20,153 bases of DNA from Fischerella sp. (GCA_026419705.1 JANZYY010000021.1:1-20153), one strand, 5' to 3'; shown: positions 1-7,880, counted from the stretch's first letter. Notes: generated from the sequence alone by a model not told the origin. Numbers and translations are program-made.

Positions 1-5
1 GGGTA

Positions 6-2336
6 ATGCAAACCAAACCCCAAAGTGTAATTAAAGTCAAGTTCTGTTGTAAATCCTGTTGTTTGGAGTTGCTCTCGACCAGCCACGACGAATTAATTCT
101 TAATCCTGGCTCGATTCAGCCTCACGGTTTACTATTGGCACTTAGTACTCAGTTAGAGATACTACAAGTTAGTAACAATACCCAAAATTATTTGGGTAAA
201 CTGCCAGAGGAACTGCTTGGTCAACCGCTTAGTTATTTGCTTGATGCGTCACAGCTAGAAGCGATCGCCCAGTGCTTGCAAGAAGACTCTGAGGTTGTAA
301 ACTACCTGAAGCTGTCAATCTGTACAAGTGCAGGCGACCGGTACTTTAGCGGTTTTGTGCATCGGACAACAGATGCTGTGATTCTGGAACTAGAGTCAAC
401 TAACTCACAAGCCAAGGTAAATTTATTCAATCTGCACACCTTGGTGAGAGGAGCGATCGCAAAATTAAAACGCACAACCAACCTGATAGAATTTTTACAA
501 TTAGCGGCAGTAGAGATCCGAAGAATTGCAGGCTTTGACAGAGTCATGGTCTACCAATTCGACCATCAAGGAGCAGGAGTGGTGATTGCTGAAGCGAAAC
601 AAGAAGAGTTATCACCCTATTTAGGACTCCACTATCCAGCGACAGACATTCCCGCGCAGGCGAGGGAGTTATATCGGCGCGGTTTGCTGCGGTTTATACC
701 TAATTTAAATGCCCAGCCTGTGGAATTGATACCTACAACAGATGTTACTCCAGTTGATTTAAGTCTGTCAGTGCTGCGAAGCGTTCATCCCTGTTGTGTG
801 GAATTTCATCAAAATATGGGTGTAGCGGCGATGATGGTCATTGCGCTCATCCAAAATGAAAAGCTGTGGGGATTGATTTCCTGTCACCATCAAACTCCCA
901 AGTTTGTCCCTTACGAAGTCCGGGCTGGCTGCGAATTGTTGGGACAGATTGTGTCATCGGAGTTAGCAAATAAAGTTATTCAAGAAGAAGTAGATTATAA
1001 AGCCAGATTGGAGTCTCTGCGTTCTGGCGTTGTGGAATCCATTTCCCAAGCAGATAATTTCAGGGATGCATTAGTTCAGCCGGAACCCCGCTTGCTGGGT
1101 GTAGTGGGTGCAACTGGAGCTGCAGTGTGTCTGGATCGGGAAATTACGCTAGTTGGAGCAACACCCAATCTTGAAGATGTGCGATCGCTGATTGCTTGGG
1201 CGGACACTCAAGTAAAAGACAATATATTTTATACTGATTCTCTACCAAAGCTTTATCCACAGGCTCGCTCATGCAAAGATACAGCCAGTGGTTTGCTGCT
1301 ACTACGGATTTCTAAACTGCGGCATTATTATATCCTGTGGTTTCGCCCTGAAGTTATCCGCACCGTGAACTGGGCTGGTAATCCCGATGAATCGATTCAG
1401 GTTCACTCAGATGGTAGTATCAGCCTTTGTCCGAGAAAATCCTTTGCACAATGGCAAGAAATCGTGCAATTAACTTCCGAACCCTGGAAGGAGTGTGAAC
1501 TTGACAGCGCCCTGAGCCTGCGAAATGCGATCGTTGGTATTGTGTTGAAAAAGGCAGAAGAGTTAGCCAAGATTAACCTGGAATTAGAACGCAGCAACTA
1601 CGAACTAGCTTCATTTGCTTATGCTGCTTCCCACGACCTCAAAGAACCTTTGCGGGGCATCTATAATTATTCGACAATTCTGTTAGAAGACTATGCACCC
1701 ATGCTAGATGAGGATGGCATAGAATTCTTGCAGACGATAGTGTCTTTGTCGGTGCGGATGGAAACTCTAATTAATGCTCTGTTGCGCCTATCGCAACTAG
1801 GACAAGCGGAACTGCACCTACAAGCGACAGATTTAAACGAGTTGCTCAATCAAGTTATAAATGTCTTTCATGCTAGCCGTCAGCAAACTAACTTTGAGAT
1901 TCGTATTCACAGACCTTTACCAACAATTCAGTGTGACCCAGTTCTTGTTAGCGAAGTCTTCAGTAATTTAATCGCTAATGCTTTTAAATACAACGACAAG
2001 GCTGAACAATGGGTTGAGATTGGTTACCTGGACAAAGAAGGGACTGGGGACTGGGGACAAGGAGAACAAACGAAAAATGCCAATCCCCGATATCTAATCC
2101 CCGATACTCAATCCCCAACAATTTTCTACATCAGGGATAACGGTATTGGTATTCCAGCCCATCACTATCAAACCATCTTCAAACTCTTCAAGCGGCTCCA
2201 CTCTCAGGAAAAATACGGTGGTGGAACAGGTGCGGGACTAGCGATTGTCAAGAAGATTATTGAACGTCACGGCGGTCGAATTTGGGTTGAGTCTACCGTA
2301 GGTGAAGGATCGACATTTTACTTAACGCTGGAATAG
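6..2336 (+). CDS. Phytochrome photoreceptor histidine kinase (PAS-GAF-PHY-HisKA-HATPase)
   Basis: Red/far-red light sensor kinase. Residues 30-130 are the PAS domain (PGSIQPHG at 34-41). The GAF domain (140-320) has PATDIP at 211-216 with the conserved Asp214, and HPCCVEF at 261-267, where Cys263 aligns with the bilin-binding Cys259 of Cph1. The PHY domain follows, with WFRPE at 445 and the tongue motif PRKSF at 476-480. HisKA has ASHDLKEP with the phospho-acceptor His543. The ATPase has an N-box (N654, N658), DNGIGIP at 711 and GGGTGAGLAI at 738. The position of the biliverdin Cys of bacteriophytochromes is Ser26, so phycocyanobilin on Cys263 is the likelier chromophore (inference). Cys264 replaces the His that normally follows. 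Residues about 678-705 are a low-complexity insert (see repeat). The start is uncertain: no in-frame stop precedes it within the 5 upstream bases, so the gene could begin before the window. The Rcp1-like partner lies 61 bp downstream. Confidence 0.95.
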   Translation: MQTKPQSVIKVKFCCKSCCLELLSTSHDELILNPGSIQPHGLLLALSTQLEILQVSNNTQNYLGKLPEELLGQPLSYLLDASQLEAIAQCLQEDSEVVNYLKLSICTSAGDRYFSGFVHRTTDAVILELESTNSQAKVNLFNLHTLVRGAIAKLKRTTNLIEFLQLAAVEIRRIAGFDRVMVYQFDHQGAGVVIAEAKQEELSPYLGLHYPATDIPAQARELYRRGLLRFIPNLNAQPVELIPTTDVTPVDLSLSVLRSVHPCCVEFHQNMGVAAMMVIALIQNEKLWGLISCHHQTPKFVPYEVRAGCELLGQIVSSELANKVIQEEVDYKARLESLRSGVVESISQADNFRDALVQPEPRLLGVVGATGAAVCLDREITLVGATPNLEDVRSLIAWADTQVKDNIFYTDSLPKLYPQARSCKDTASGLLLLRISKLRHYYILWFRPEVIRTVNWAGNPDESIQVHSDGSISLCPRKSFAQWQEIVQLTSEPWKECELDSALSLRNAIVGIVLKKAEELAKINLELERSNYELASFAYAASHDLKEPLRGIYNYSTILLEDYAPMLDEDGIEFLQTIVSLSVRMETLINALLRLSQLGQAELHLQATDLNELLNQVINVFHASRQQTNFEIRIHRPLPTIQCDPVLVSEVFSNLIANAFKYNDKAEQWVEIGYLDKEGTGDWGQGEQTKNANPRYLIPDTQSPTIFYIRDNGIGIPAHHYQTIFKLFKRLHSQEKYGGGTGAGLAIVKKIIERHGGRIWVESTVGEGSTFYLTLE
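2036..2120. repeat. In-frame dispersed repeat inside the phytochrome ATPase domain
   Basis: G-rich words (GGGACTGGGGACTGGGGAC) are followed about 40 bp later by C-rich words (AATCCCCGATA, AATCCCCGATACTCAATCCCC). They form an imperfect inverted repeat of the kind scattered between genes in many cyanobacteria. Here it is in frame and encodes about 28 residues between EIGYLDKE and IFYIRDNG, the strands just before the G1 box, where related kinases have only a short turn. It probably forms a surface loop. That it arose by repeat insertion is inference. Confidence 0.6.
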
Positions 2337-2397
2337 GTTAAGATATTTTAAAAAAAACTTTGATTTAATATAAATTTTTTCCGACTGAAAACCGCTG

Positions 2398-2841
2398 ATG
2401 ACAACAAAACTTAACGATCCACTGCTGATTGTTGAGGACAGCAATGAGGATTTTAGGATATTGCAACGCCTGATGCGGCGTATGGCCGTCAAAAATCCCA
2501 TTTATCGCTGTACTAGTGGAGATGAAGTTTTAGATTACCTTTATCAAGAAGGGAATTATAAGAACATAGATACAGCGCCACGACCTTCCGTGATTTTGCT
2601 TGACCTGAATTTGCCGGGTATTGATGGTCGTGACATCCTAGAACGGTTAAAGCAAGACAAGAGTTTCAAGGAAATTCCTATCATTATCTTTACCACATCA
2701 TCCAACCCCCAGGATATTGAATTGTGCTACCAAAAGGGTGCAAATGGCTATCTGATCAAGCCAATGGATACTCAAGAACTTCAAAAGACTATTCAAGCCT
2801 TTGTAGACTACTGGTTGGAGGTGAATGTACCACCTGTTTGA
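2398..2841 (+). CDS. Rcp1-like single-domain response regulator
   Basis: A 147-residue stand-alone receiver, the usual length for Rcp1-type cyanobacterial phytochrome regulators. Visible receiver residues are the acidic pair E13/D14, the phospho-acceptor Asp69 in ILLDLNLPGIDG, Thr99/Thr100 after IIIF, and Lys121 in YLIKP. The C-terminal extension ending VDYWLEVNVPPV resembles the aromatic tail of the Rcp1 group. There is no output domain, so it probably takes phosphate from the upstream phytochrome and signals by protein contact or onward phosphotransfer. It starts 61 bp after the phytochrome stop with no clear Shine-Dalgarno, consistent with one transcript. Partner assignment rests on adjacency and family precedent (Cph1-Rcp1). 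Confidence 0.93.
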   Translation: MTTKLNDPLLIVEDSNEDFRILQRLMRRMAVKNPIYRCTSGDEVLDYLYQEGNYKNIDTAPRPSVILLDLNLPGIDGRDILERLKQDKSFKEIPIIIFTTSSNPQDIELCYQKGANGYLIKPMDTQELQKTIQAFVDYWLEVNVPPV

Positions 2842-2843
2842 TA

Positions 2844-2997
2844 TTGGTGGTTGGTGGTTGTACCAGACGTGTCATGGCACGTCTGCACGTCTGTACATTG
2901 GTTAGTGGTTGGTGGTTAGTGGTTTGTTGATAGTTCCTTTTTTCTAACAAAAATGACCAATTAACAACCAACAAGCAACAAACAACAACTGACTAAT
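2844..2997. repeat. Imperfect inverted repeat of GGTTGGTGGTTAGTGG type
   Basis: The spacer between the response regulator and the third signalling gene is almost wholly repeat DNA. A G/T-rich half (TTGGTTAGTGGTTGGTGG and following, 2897-2937) is mirrored by a C/A-rich half (AACAACCAACAAGCAACAAA and following, 2962-2993), so the RNA could fold into a long imperfect hairpin. The 2844-2860 stretch repeats the G/T words. Solo halves of the same family occur at 4809-4836 and 9738-9790. It has no coding potential. It might separate or attenuate transcription of the third gene (inference). Confidence 0.7.
2860..2896. repeat. Palindrome AGACGTG-TCATGG-CACGTCT within the spacer repeat
   Basis: AGACGTG (2865-2871) pairs with CACGTCT (2878-2884) around TCATGG. 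The flanking GTAC at 2859-2862 and 2893-2896, plus a second GCACGTCT at 2885-2892, allow an alternative slightly longer stem. It looks like a small dispersed palindromic repeat embedded between two G/T-rich repeat segments. There is no T tract, so I do not call it a terminator. Confidence 0.6.
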
Positions 2998-3095
2998 GGT
3001 TAGATTTATTTTACATTTCTTTTAGTTTATTTTTATAATTTTGCAATATATGGCAATGTTGAGGAAAGAGTTTTGTTTCTCTGGCCCATATCCCT

Positions 3096-4814
3096 ATGCC
3101 GAATGCCTCGACGCTACTCATCATTGATGACTGTGCAGCAGATCGGAAAATCTATCGCCGTTTTCTCCAAAAAGATCCTCACCAGTCTTACCAGATTTTA
3201 GAGGCAGACTCGGCAGGGGATGCGCTGAGCTTGTGCCAGAAAACACGCTGCGATGTCATTCTGCTAGATTTTTGCTTGCCTGATATGAGCGGATTGGACT
3301 TTCTCGATCGGCTGGGATGGCAAAAATTTGAGATACCCATACCCGTGATCATGCTGACAGGACGCGGTGATGAAGAGGTCGCCGTGCAAGCGATGAAAAG
3401 GGGTGTCCAGGATTATTTGGTTAAGCAACATGTGAAACCAGATGTATTGCAATTGGCAGTTCGTAACGCCATCAAGCAATCTTGGCTGCGAACGCAGCTA
3501 AACAAAACTCAAGAACGACAACGCCTGATTGCTACAATGTTGCTGCGAATTCGTCAGTCTCTCGATTTGGAGCAAATTTTGCATACGGCTGTGGTAGAAG
3601 TGCAGCAACTTCTCAAGTGCGATCGCGTCATGGTATGTCAATTGCTCCCAGAAATTGGTGTTAAGACGGTTGCTTGCTCCAGCGAGCATTTACAGACAAA
3701 AAAATATAATACCAACTCCAAAATTGCACTACCAAACGAGTTAGTAGCTGGTGATTTTTTATCTGCTTCTGGGTGGTTACAAACAAGTACTTGGCACAAG
3801 CAAAAAAGCAATTCTTTGATTTTTCCGCCAGTAACAGCCAAGGTACGTGAAGCTGGTTTGAGCGATCGCTGCTTCAATTCGCTACAGGCATTTTATAGTG
3901 AAACAAATCTTGTAGTTCCCATAACTTTGAGTCACAATGGAGAATCGAGATCAAAGCCTTGGGGTTTTTTGATTGCTGACAAATTTTCTCTCAAGCGAGA
4001 GTGGCAATCTGATGAACTAGAAATACTTCAGGAAGTGTCAGTACAACTAGCGATCGCGATTCAACAAGCGGAATTGCTAGCACAGACTCAAGCGGCGCTA
4101 CAAAAAGAAAAACAACTCAACACATTTAAATCGCAAATCGTTGCTACTATTTCCCACGAGTATCGAACGCCGTTAGCTTCTATTCTGGCAGCTGCATCCA
4201 CGCTCAAGCAATATGGCGAACAGCTGGAGGAGCATAAAAAACAGAAGTTTCTGCAAATCATTGAACAGAAAGCACGACATATGTCCAAGTTGATGGATGA
4301 CATGTTAGTCGTGAATCAATTTGAATTAGATAAAGCCAAATTTCAGCCTACTCTGCTGGATTTGTCGTCTTTTTTCTCTGCTTTGATAGAAGAACAGCAA
4401 GAAATAGCAAGCGATCGCCATGAATTAATTTTTAACTGTACTGGTAATTGCAAGGGTTTTTGGGGCGATCGGGGACTTTTGCGACTAATTTTTACTAACT
4501 TAATGTCGAACGCAATTAAATATTCTCCGAATGGAGGGAAGGTAGAATTCCAACTGATTGGAAAAGAATCGCAGATTATATTTTACGTTCAAGATTGGGG
4601 AATAGGTATACCAACAGAAGACCAAGAAAACTTGTTTCAACCCTTCAGTCGCGGGAGTAACGTTGACACAATTTCTGGGACAGGTTTAGGGCTGGCGATC
4701 GCGAAAGCTTGCGTAGATTTACATGGAGGTAGTATTACTTTAGAAAGTCAAATAGGACTAGGAACCAAAGTCATAGTTTGCTTGCCAAAGCGACATCATC
4801 AAGAGAGTGGTTAG
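3096..4814 (+). CDS. Hybrid sensor histidine kinase (REC-GAF-HisKA-HATPase)
   Basis: 572 residues. The N-terminal receiver (7-125) has the acidic pair D11/D12, phospho-acceptor Asp58 in ILLDFCLPD, Thr88 and Lys110. A GAF domain (about 150-325) shares the CDRVMVCQL strand with phytochrome-type GAFs, but I see no cysteine-containing bilin site equivalent to the phytochrome one. A short coiled segment leads to HisKA with SHEYRTPL (His354). The ATPase has an N-box (N468, N472), DWGIGIP at 500 and GTGLGLAI at 528. There are no membrane segments, so it is cytoplasmic. A receiver placed before a kinase suggests an intermediate in a phosphorelay, and position suggests the phytochrome/Rcp1 pair as input (inference). 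The start has no close Shine-Dalgarno. The ligand of the GAF domain is unknown. Confidence 0.93.
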   Translation: MPNASTLLIIDDCAADRKIYRRFLQKDPHQSYQILEADSAGDALSLCQKTRCDVILLDFCLPDMSGLDFLDRLGWQKFEIPIPVIMLTGRGDEEVAVQAMKRGVQDYLVKQHVKPDVLQLAVRNAIKQSWLRTQLNKTQERQRLIATMLLRIRQSLDLEQILHTAVVEVQQLLKCDRVMVCQLLPEIGVKTVACSSEHLQTKKYNTNSKIALPNELVAGDFLSASGWLQTSTWHKQKSNSLIFPPVTAKVREAGLSDRCFNSLQAFYSETNLVVPITLSHNGESRSKPWGFLIADKFSLKREWQSDELEILQEVSVQLAIAIQQAELLAQTQAALQKEKQLNTFKSQIVATISHEYRTPLASILAAASTLKQYGEQLEEHKKQKFLQIIEQKARHMSKLMDDMLVVNQFELDKAKFQPTLLDLSSFFSALIEEQQEIASDRHELIFNCTGNCKGFWGDRGLLRLIFTNLMSNAIKYSPNGGKVEFQLIGKESQIIFYVQDWGIGIPTEDQENLFQPFSRGSNVDTISGTGLGLAIAKACVDLHGGSITLESQIGLGTKVIVCLPKRHHQESG

Positions 4815-4836
4815 TGGTTGGTGGTTAATAGTTGCG
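4806..4836. repeat. Solo G/T-rich half of the GGTTAGTGGTTGGTGG repeat
   Basis: GTGGTTAGTGGTTGGTGGTT immediately follows, and overlaps the end of, the hybrid kinase gene. It is the same word set as 2897-2925, but no mirrored half is present nearby. The third signalling gene is thus bracketed by copies of one repeat family. Confidence 0.65.
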
Positions 4837-4872
4837 GTGATTTCATTATTCCTTACTTCCCCCACTCTTCCC

Positions 4873-5718
4873 GGTTGTGTTGCCAAAAATATTTGCAGTG
4901 AGAAAATCCCCTTGATTAGGTTTGATTTATGCAACCACTCCAAACATGTCTGCAAGAAATTTTACTAGATCTACAATCTCCCCTTTTGCCAATTTTTGAA
5001 CCTGACCTTGGCAAATCATGTTCATTGTTTCATAACCAATAAGTGTTATTTTTGCTATGTGAAAAGATTTAAATACCATCGCTGGTTTCACTAAATTTTT
5101 TGCTGCAGTGATGGTCTTGCTCCAAAATATTTTAAATACTTTATCTGCTGTAATTTTGTATTTATCTTCAGATGTTGGATAGCTTTTAACTCATCAAAAG
5201 CCAAAGGGAAAGCAGCGTTTTTATCTACCGTAATTACTCGTGGCGTGGAGTTGTGATTTGATTTTAAAGCTTTCTTAAAATACCGAATTGCTGCCTTATT
5301 TATTTTGGCTAGCACTCAATATGAAATCAATAGTATTGCTTTGTGAGTCTACTGCTCAATATAAATACTTGATAAATACTTGCACTCACCCTTAACTTTT
5401 ATATACCTCCGAGCCACCCGCCAAGAATCGTCAGTTGGCTTCGGATAAGCTCTACACCGTTTTTCTAGTTCTAAAGAATAATATCTATATATTGTTGTAT
5501 GGTCAACTTCAATACCCCACTCCAACATCATTTCTTCGAGGTTTGGGTACGAGAGTGGGTAGCGCAAGTACCAATGAACACATAAAAGTATAATTTCAGA
5601 CTAAAAGTGACACCCTTTGAAAGGGGACTTGGAGTTGATTTACAAAATGGGTTCAGGAGTGGAATTATGCCACGATTTTTATTTCTACCAAACTACCGTC
5701 ATTTTTTGCAACACAACC
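4873..5718 (-). mobile_element. Degenerate IS6-family insertion sequence (846 bp)
   Basis: The left end GGTTGTGTTGCCAAAAAT (4873-4890) and the reverse complement of 5701-5718 (GGTTGTGTTGCAAAAAAT) match at 17 of 18 positions. They enclose a decayed IS6-type transposase gene on the minus strand. The 846-bp length is typical of the family. The 8 bp outside each end (CTCTTCCC and AACAATCG) differ, so the usual 8-bp target duplication is absent. This suggests later rearrangement, an IS6-type replicative event joining different targets, or mutation of the flanks. The element looks immobile by itself. Confidence 0.85.
4927..5637 (-). pseudogene. IS6-family transposase, broken by a stop and four frameshifts
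   Basis: Reading the minus strand from 5637, recognisable blocks appear in order. First is SPFKGCHF, then an in-frame TAG (5601-5603), then SEIILLCVHWYLRYPLSYPN, HTTIYR and DDSWRVARRYIKVKG. In another frame is VDSQSNTIDFILSA (about 5352-5315). Another gives PRVITVDKNAAFPLAFDELK (about 5315-5135), then NILEQDHH in a further frame. Finally NLVKPAMVFKSFHIAK runs through YETMNMICQGQVQKLAKG to a C-terminus FLADMFGVVA and stop at 4927. The order and total length (about 237 codons) match intact IS6 transposases. The first catalytic Asp (normally WRVDE) is changed to Ala. The second Asp (VDKNAA) and the Glu (LEQDH) remain. It is not functional. Confidence 0.88.
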
Positions 5719-5921
5719 AACAATCGTCAGGAGGAGGTAACGTATAATTATCGAAAAATAGTAATAGTACTTATATTATCTGAAGATGAGCTGACGTGAG
5801 GTGTCAGAAACAAAAACTAGCGACAAAGCAAGCTCTCACCGGTAGAACACAAACACAGGAGATAACGAGAGAATTTGGCGCAACTACTAGATTGATACGA
5901 GAAATATATTAGGGAAAGTTT

Positions 5922-6704
5922 ATGAATATCAATTTACAGCCAATGAAACTGGTTTTAGCAATTGTCCTCAGTAGTACTAGCTTACTTGCTAGTTTTACTT
6001 TGATTGGGACACAAGCAAGTTCAACTCAATTACCTAGTCAGGAACCCATTCGTGTGAATTTACCTCAACTACCACCAGGACCCGCTCCTGGAGGTCGCCG
6101 CTTTGGTGGAGCCAGACGAGGTAGCTGTCCAGATGTTAAACCTCCTTTAACTGCTCTAGTACCATTGACTGAGCAACCAGCCTCGGTGACAAATGTCTGG
6201 GGATTAACAACTGAAGAACATCCGAAGTTATGGTTTTATCTACCCTATAACAAGAGCGCTGGCTATGCGGCTGAGTTTATATTGCTGGATGATGAGTCAA
6301 AAGATTCGGTCTACAATACGGCGATCGCTTTACCAGAACAAGCAGGTGTGATTGGTGTTTCTATCCCACAGCGCGTTCCACCACTACAAGTAGGCAAACG
6401 CTACCGTTGGTTCTTGAACGTCTACTGCAACCCCCAAAAGCAATCAGCCCCTATTTATGTTGAAGGAGTCATTCTGCGAAAAGAACCCAATCAAAATGTA
6501 GCTAATCAACTACAAAAAGCACAACCCCTACAGCAAGTTGCTATTTATGCCAACAATGCTTTTTGGTACGATGCGCTAACCACGCTGGCAGAAATGCGGC
6601 AGAAAAATCCGCAAAATCCTACACTTCAGACAAAATGGACGGATTTATTAGCAGCGGTCGGCTTGGATGAGTTAGCAACTAAGCCTTTGATTAGCCAAGA
6701 ATGA
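5922..6704 (+). CDS. Exported DUF928-domain protein
   Basis: 260 residues. The N-terminus has a basic MNINLQPMK followed by a hydrophobic stretch to about residue 32, a likely signal peptide. A Pro-rich segment and RRFGGARRGSCPD lead into the DUF928 core: PLTALVP, then WFYLPYNKSAGYAAEFILLD, VYNTAIALPEQAGVIGVSIP, and LQVGKRYRWFLNVYCNPQ. The C-terminal third (about 190-255) looks helical with spaced Leu/Ala and could be repeat-like. DUF928 proteins are cyanobacterial and of unknown function. The fold probably acts in the periplasm or outer envelope. A weak SD (AGGGAAAG, 5911-5918) precedes the start. The gene stands alone, just downstream of the IS6 relic. Confidence 0.88.
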   Translation: MNINLQPMKLVLAIVLSSTSLLASFTLIGTQASSTQLPSQEPIRVNLPQLPPGPAPGGRRFGGARRGSCPDVKPPLTALVPLTEQPASVTNVWGLTTEEHPKLWFYLPYNKSAGYAAEFILLDDESKDSVYNTAIALPEQAGVIGVSIPQRVPPLQVGKRYRWFLNVYCNPQKQSAPIYVEGVILRKEPNQNVANQLQKAQPLQQVAIYANNAFWYDALTTLAEMRQKNPQNPTLQTKWTDLLAAVGLDELATKPLISQE

Positions 6705-7067
6705 CTACAAATTTTCTAGGCTTGTGAACTATTTCCTTCTATGTTTTCTGGTTGAGAGTTTTGCAAGTGTTCCTTTCAAGACAATTTCTAATTATAGCAT
6801 GCTGTGCCAGATCTAGTTAAATGTGCAATAATGGGTTAAATTAACATCAATAAAGGAGAATTTTTACTAAAAATTTAATTTTTTTGTAATAAAAGTTTAG
6901 ACTAAACTAATTAGATTTTCAAAAATTAATTACCAATTGCCTTGCAGAACCAACCTAATGGCAGAAACTAAATCTACCTTGGTAGAGAGGTTAAATACTA
7001 ATACATAGTTGAGGATAGTATTCAGAACTTTTTTAGAACCTCTATTTCTGCTTTTTAGGTGAAAACA
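6705..7067. other. Intergenic, AT-rich, small hairpins only
   Basis: No gene is supported. Three small inverted repeats are visible: AGTTTA-GAC-TAAACT (6894-6908), CTACC-TT-GGTAG (6974-6985) and AATACTA with TAGTATT (6994-7000 and 7016-7022). The last lies just ahead of the holin-like gene and could be an operator or leader hairpin. This is a guess from position alone. Confidence 0.4.
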
Positions 7068-7469
7068 ATGACGGGAAACTTGTTAGCCGCCTTAGTTACA
7101 GCTTTAAGCTTATTAATTGTTGATTTAGTTGTTCCTGGCGTTGATATTGCTAATTTTCCAACAGCTTTAATTGCTGCGCTAGCGATTGGCTTAGTCAACG
7201 GTTCAGTGAAGCCAGTTCTATCCGCCTTATCCTTACCACTGAACTTGATATCCTTTGGAGCATTTTCACTAATTGTGAACGGCATTTGCTTCTCACTCGC
7301 AGCATTTTTAGTTCCTGGATTCAGCGTTCACGGAATTTTAGCTTTTCTTCTCGGTCCTGTAGTTCTGTCCTTGTCTAGTACTTTTATTAACAATTACTTT
7401 GCAGAAAAAAGTTTGGCTGTGAAAAGCAGTGAAGAAACAAAATCCAAAGCTGAATTACCCTCCAGCTAA
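7068..7469 (+). CDS. Holin-like four-helix membrane protein (phage holin family IV type)
   Basis: About 133 residues forming four hydrophobic segments: LLAALVTALSLLIVDLVVPG, then IANFPTALIAALAIGLVNG, ISFGAFSLIVNGICFSLAAF, and HGILAFLLGPVVLSLSSTFI. A charged Lys/Glu-rich tail follows. The SLPLNLISFGAFSLIVNG signature fits the bacterial phage-holin-family membrane proteins that are chromosomal and not prophage lysis genes. The exact role is unknown. A GTG at 7059 is an alternative start, but AGGTGA at 7057-7062 is well placed as a ribosome binding site for ATG 7068, which I prefer. No phage genes surround it. It precedes another tiny membrane protein gene by 151 bp. Confidence 0.85.
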   Translation: MTGNLLAALVTALSLLIVDLVVPGVDIANFPTALIAALAIGLVNGSVKPVLSALSLPLNLISFGAFSLIVNGICFSLAAFLVPGFSVHGILAFLLGPVVLSLSSTFINNYFAEKSLAVKSSEETKSKAELPSS

Positions 7470-7620
7470 CTATCAGTGTCTGGCAGAACAGACTGGACGC
7501 GTGTCTGCAACAGCAGCAAATAAGGTAAAATAATTCCTAAGATGGAGTTGGTAGTTTAGTTAATTTCCGAAAATACAAAACAGAAAGAAACAAAGTAGAC
7601 AAAATAGCAGTATAAAGACC

Positions 7621-7806
7621 ATGAAATTAATTCGTTATCTCCTCGCTTTCTTTTTACCTCCTATTGGTGTTTTCATGACATATGGAGTAAGTACAACATT
7701 GTTTATTAACATTTTACTTACTTTTCTGGCTTGGCTTCCCGGCGCTATTCATGGTGTTTGGGCTGTAGCCAAGTACGAAGAAAAACTGAAAAGAGAGGTA
7801 TATTAA
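7621..7806 (+). CDS. Pmp3/YqaE family small membrane protein
   Basis: 61 residues, two transmembrane helices: LIRYLLAFFLPPIGVFMTYG and LFINILLTFLAWLPGAIHGV, then a short charged tail. The FLPPIGVF and LAWLPGAIHGVWAV motifs are the family hallmark (UPF0057; yeast Pmp3, E. coli YqaE). Members are linked to membrane potential, salt and cold stress in plants and yeast. A stress role here is inference. Length is normal for the family. Confidence 0.93.
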   Translation: MKLIRYLLAFFLPPIGVFMTYGVSTTLFINILLTFLAWLPGAIHGVWAVAKYEEKLKREVY

Positions 7807-7836
7807 GCCAGCGGTGTCTCTTCACAATCAATCTTG

Positions 7837-7880
7837 AATTATTCCTTCTCTTCTCTGACTAAGGAAGAGAAGGGATAATT
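7837..7880. terminator. Long hairpin downstream of the YqaE-like gene
   Basis: AATTATTCCTTCTCTTC (7837-7853) pairs with GAAGAGAAGGGATAATT (7864-7880): 17 positions with a single mismatch (a G-U pair in RNA), around a 10-nt loop. It begins 30 bp after the stop codon. There is no clean T run, so it could be a factor-assisted terminator, a 3-prime stabiliser or a tiny palindromic repeat. Confidence 0.6.

Noticed and set aside
5617..5799. 60-codon + strand frame across the right end of the IS6 relic
   Set aside because: It crosses the terminal repeat and runs antisense to the transposase remnant, with no family resemblance.
5860..5912. Helix-turn-helix-like fragment (EITREFGATTRLIREIY) upstream of the DUF928 gene
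   Set aside because: Under 20 codons, no start and no extension on either side. It may be chance or a trace of an old mobile gene.
7059..7067. GTG start for the holin-like protein
   Set aside because: It would place the AGGTGA ribosome binding site inside the coding sequence. The ATG at 7068 is correctly spaced from it.
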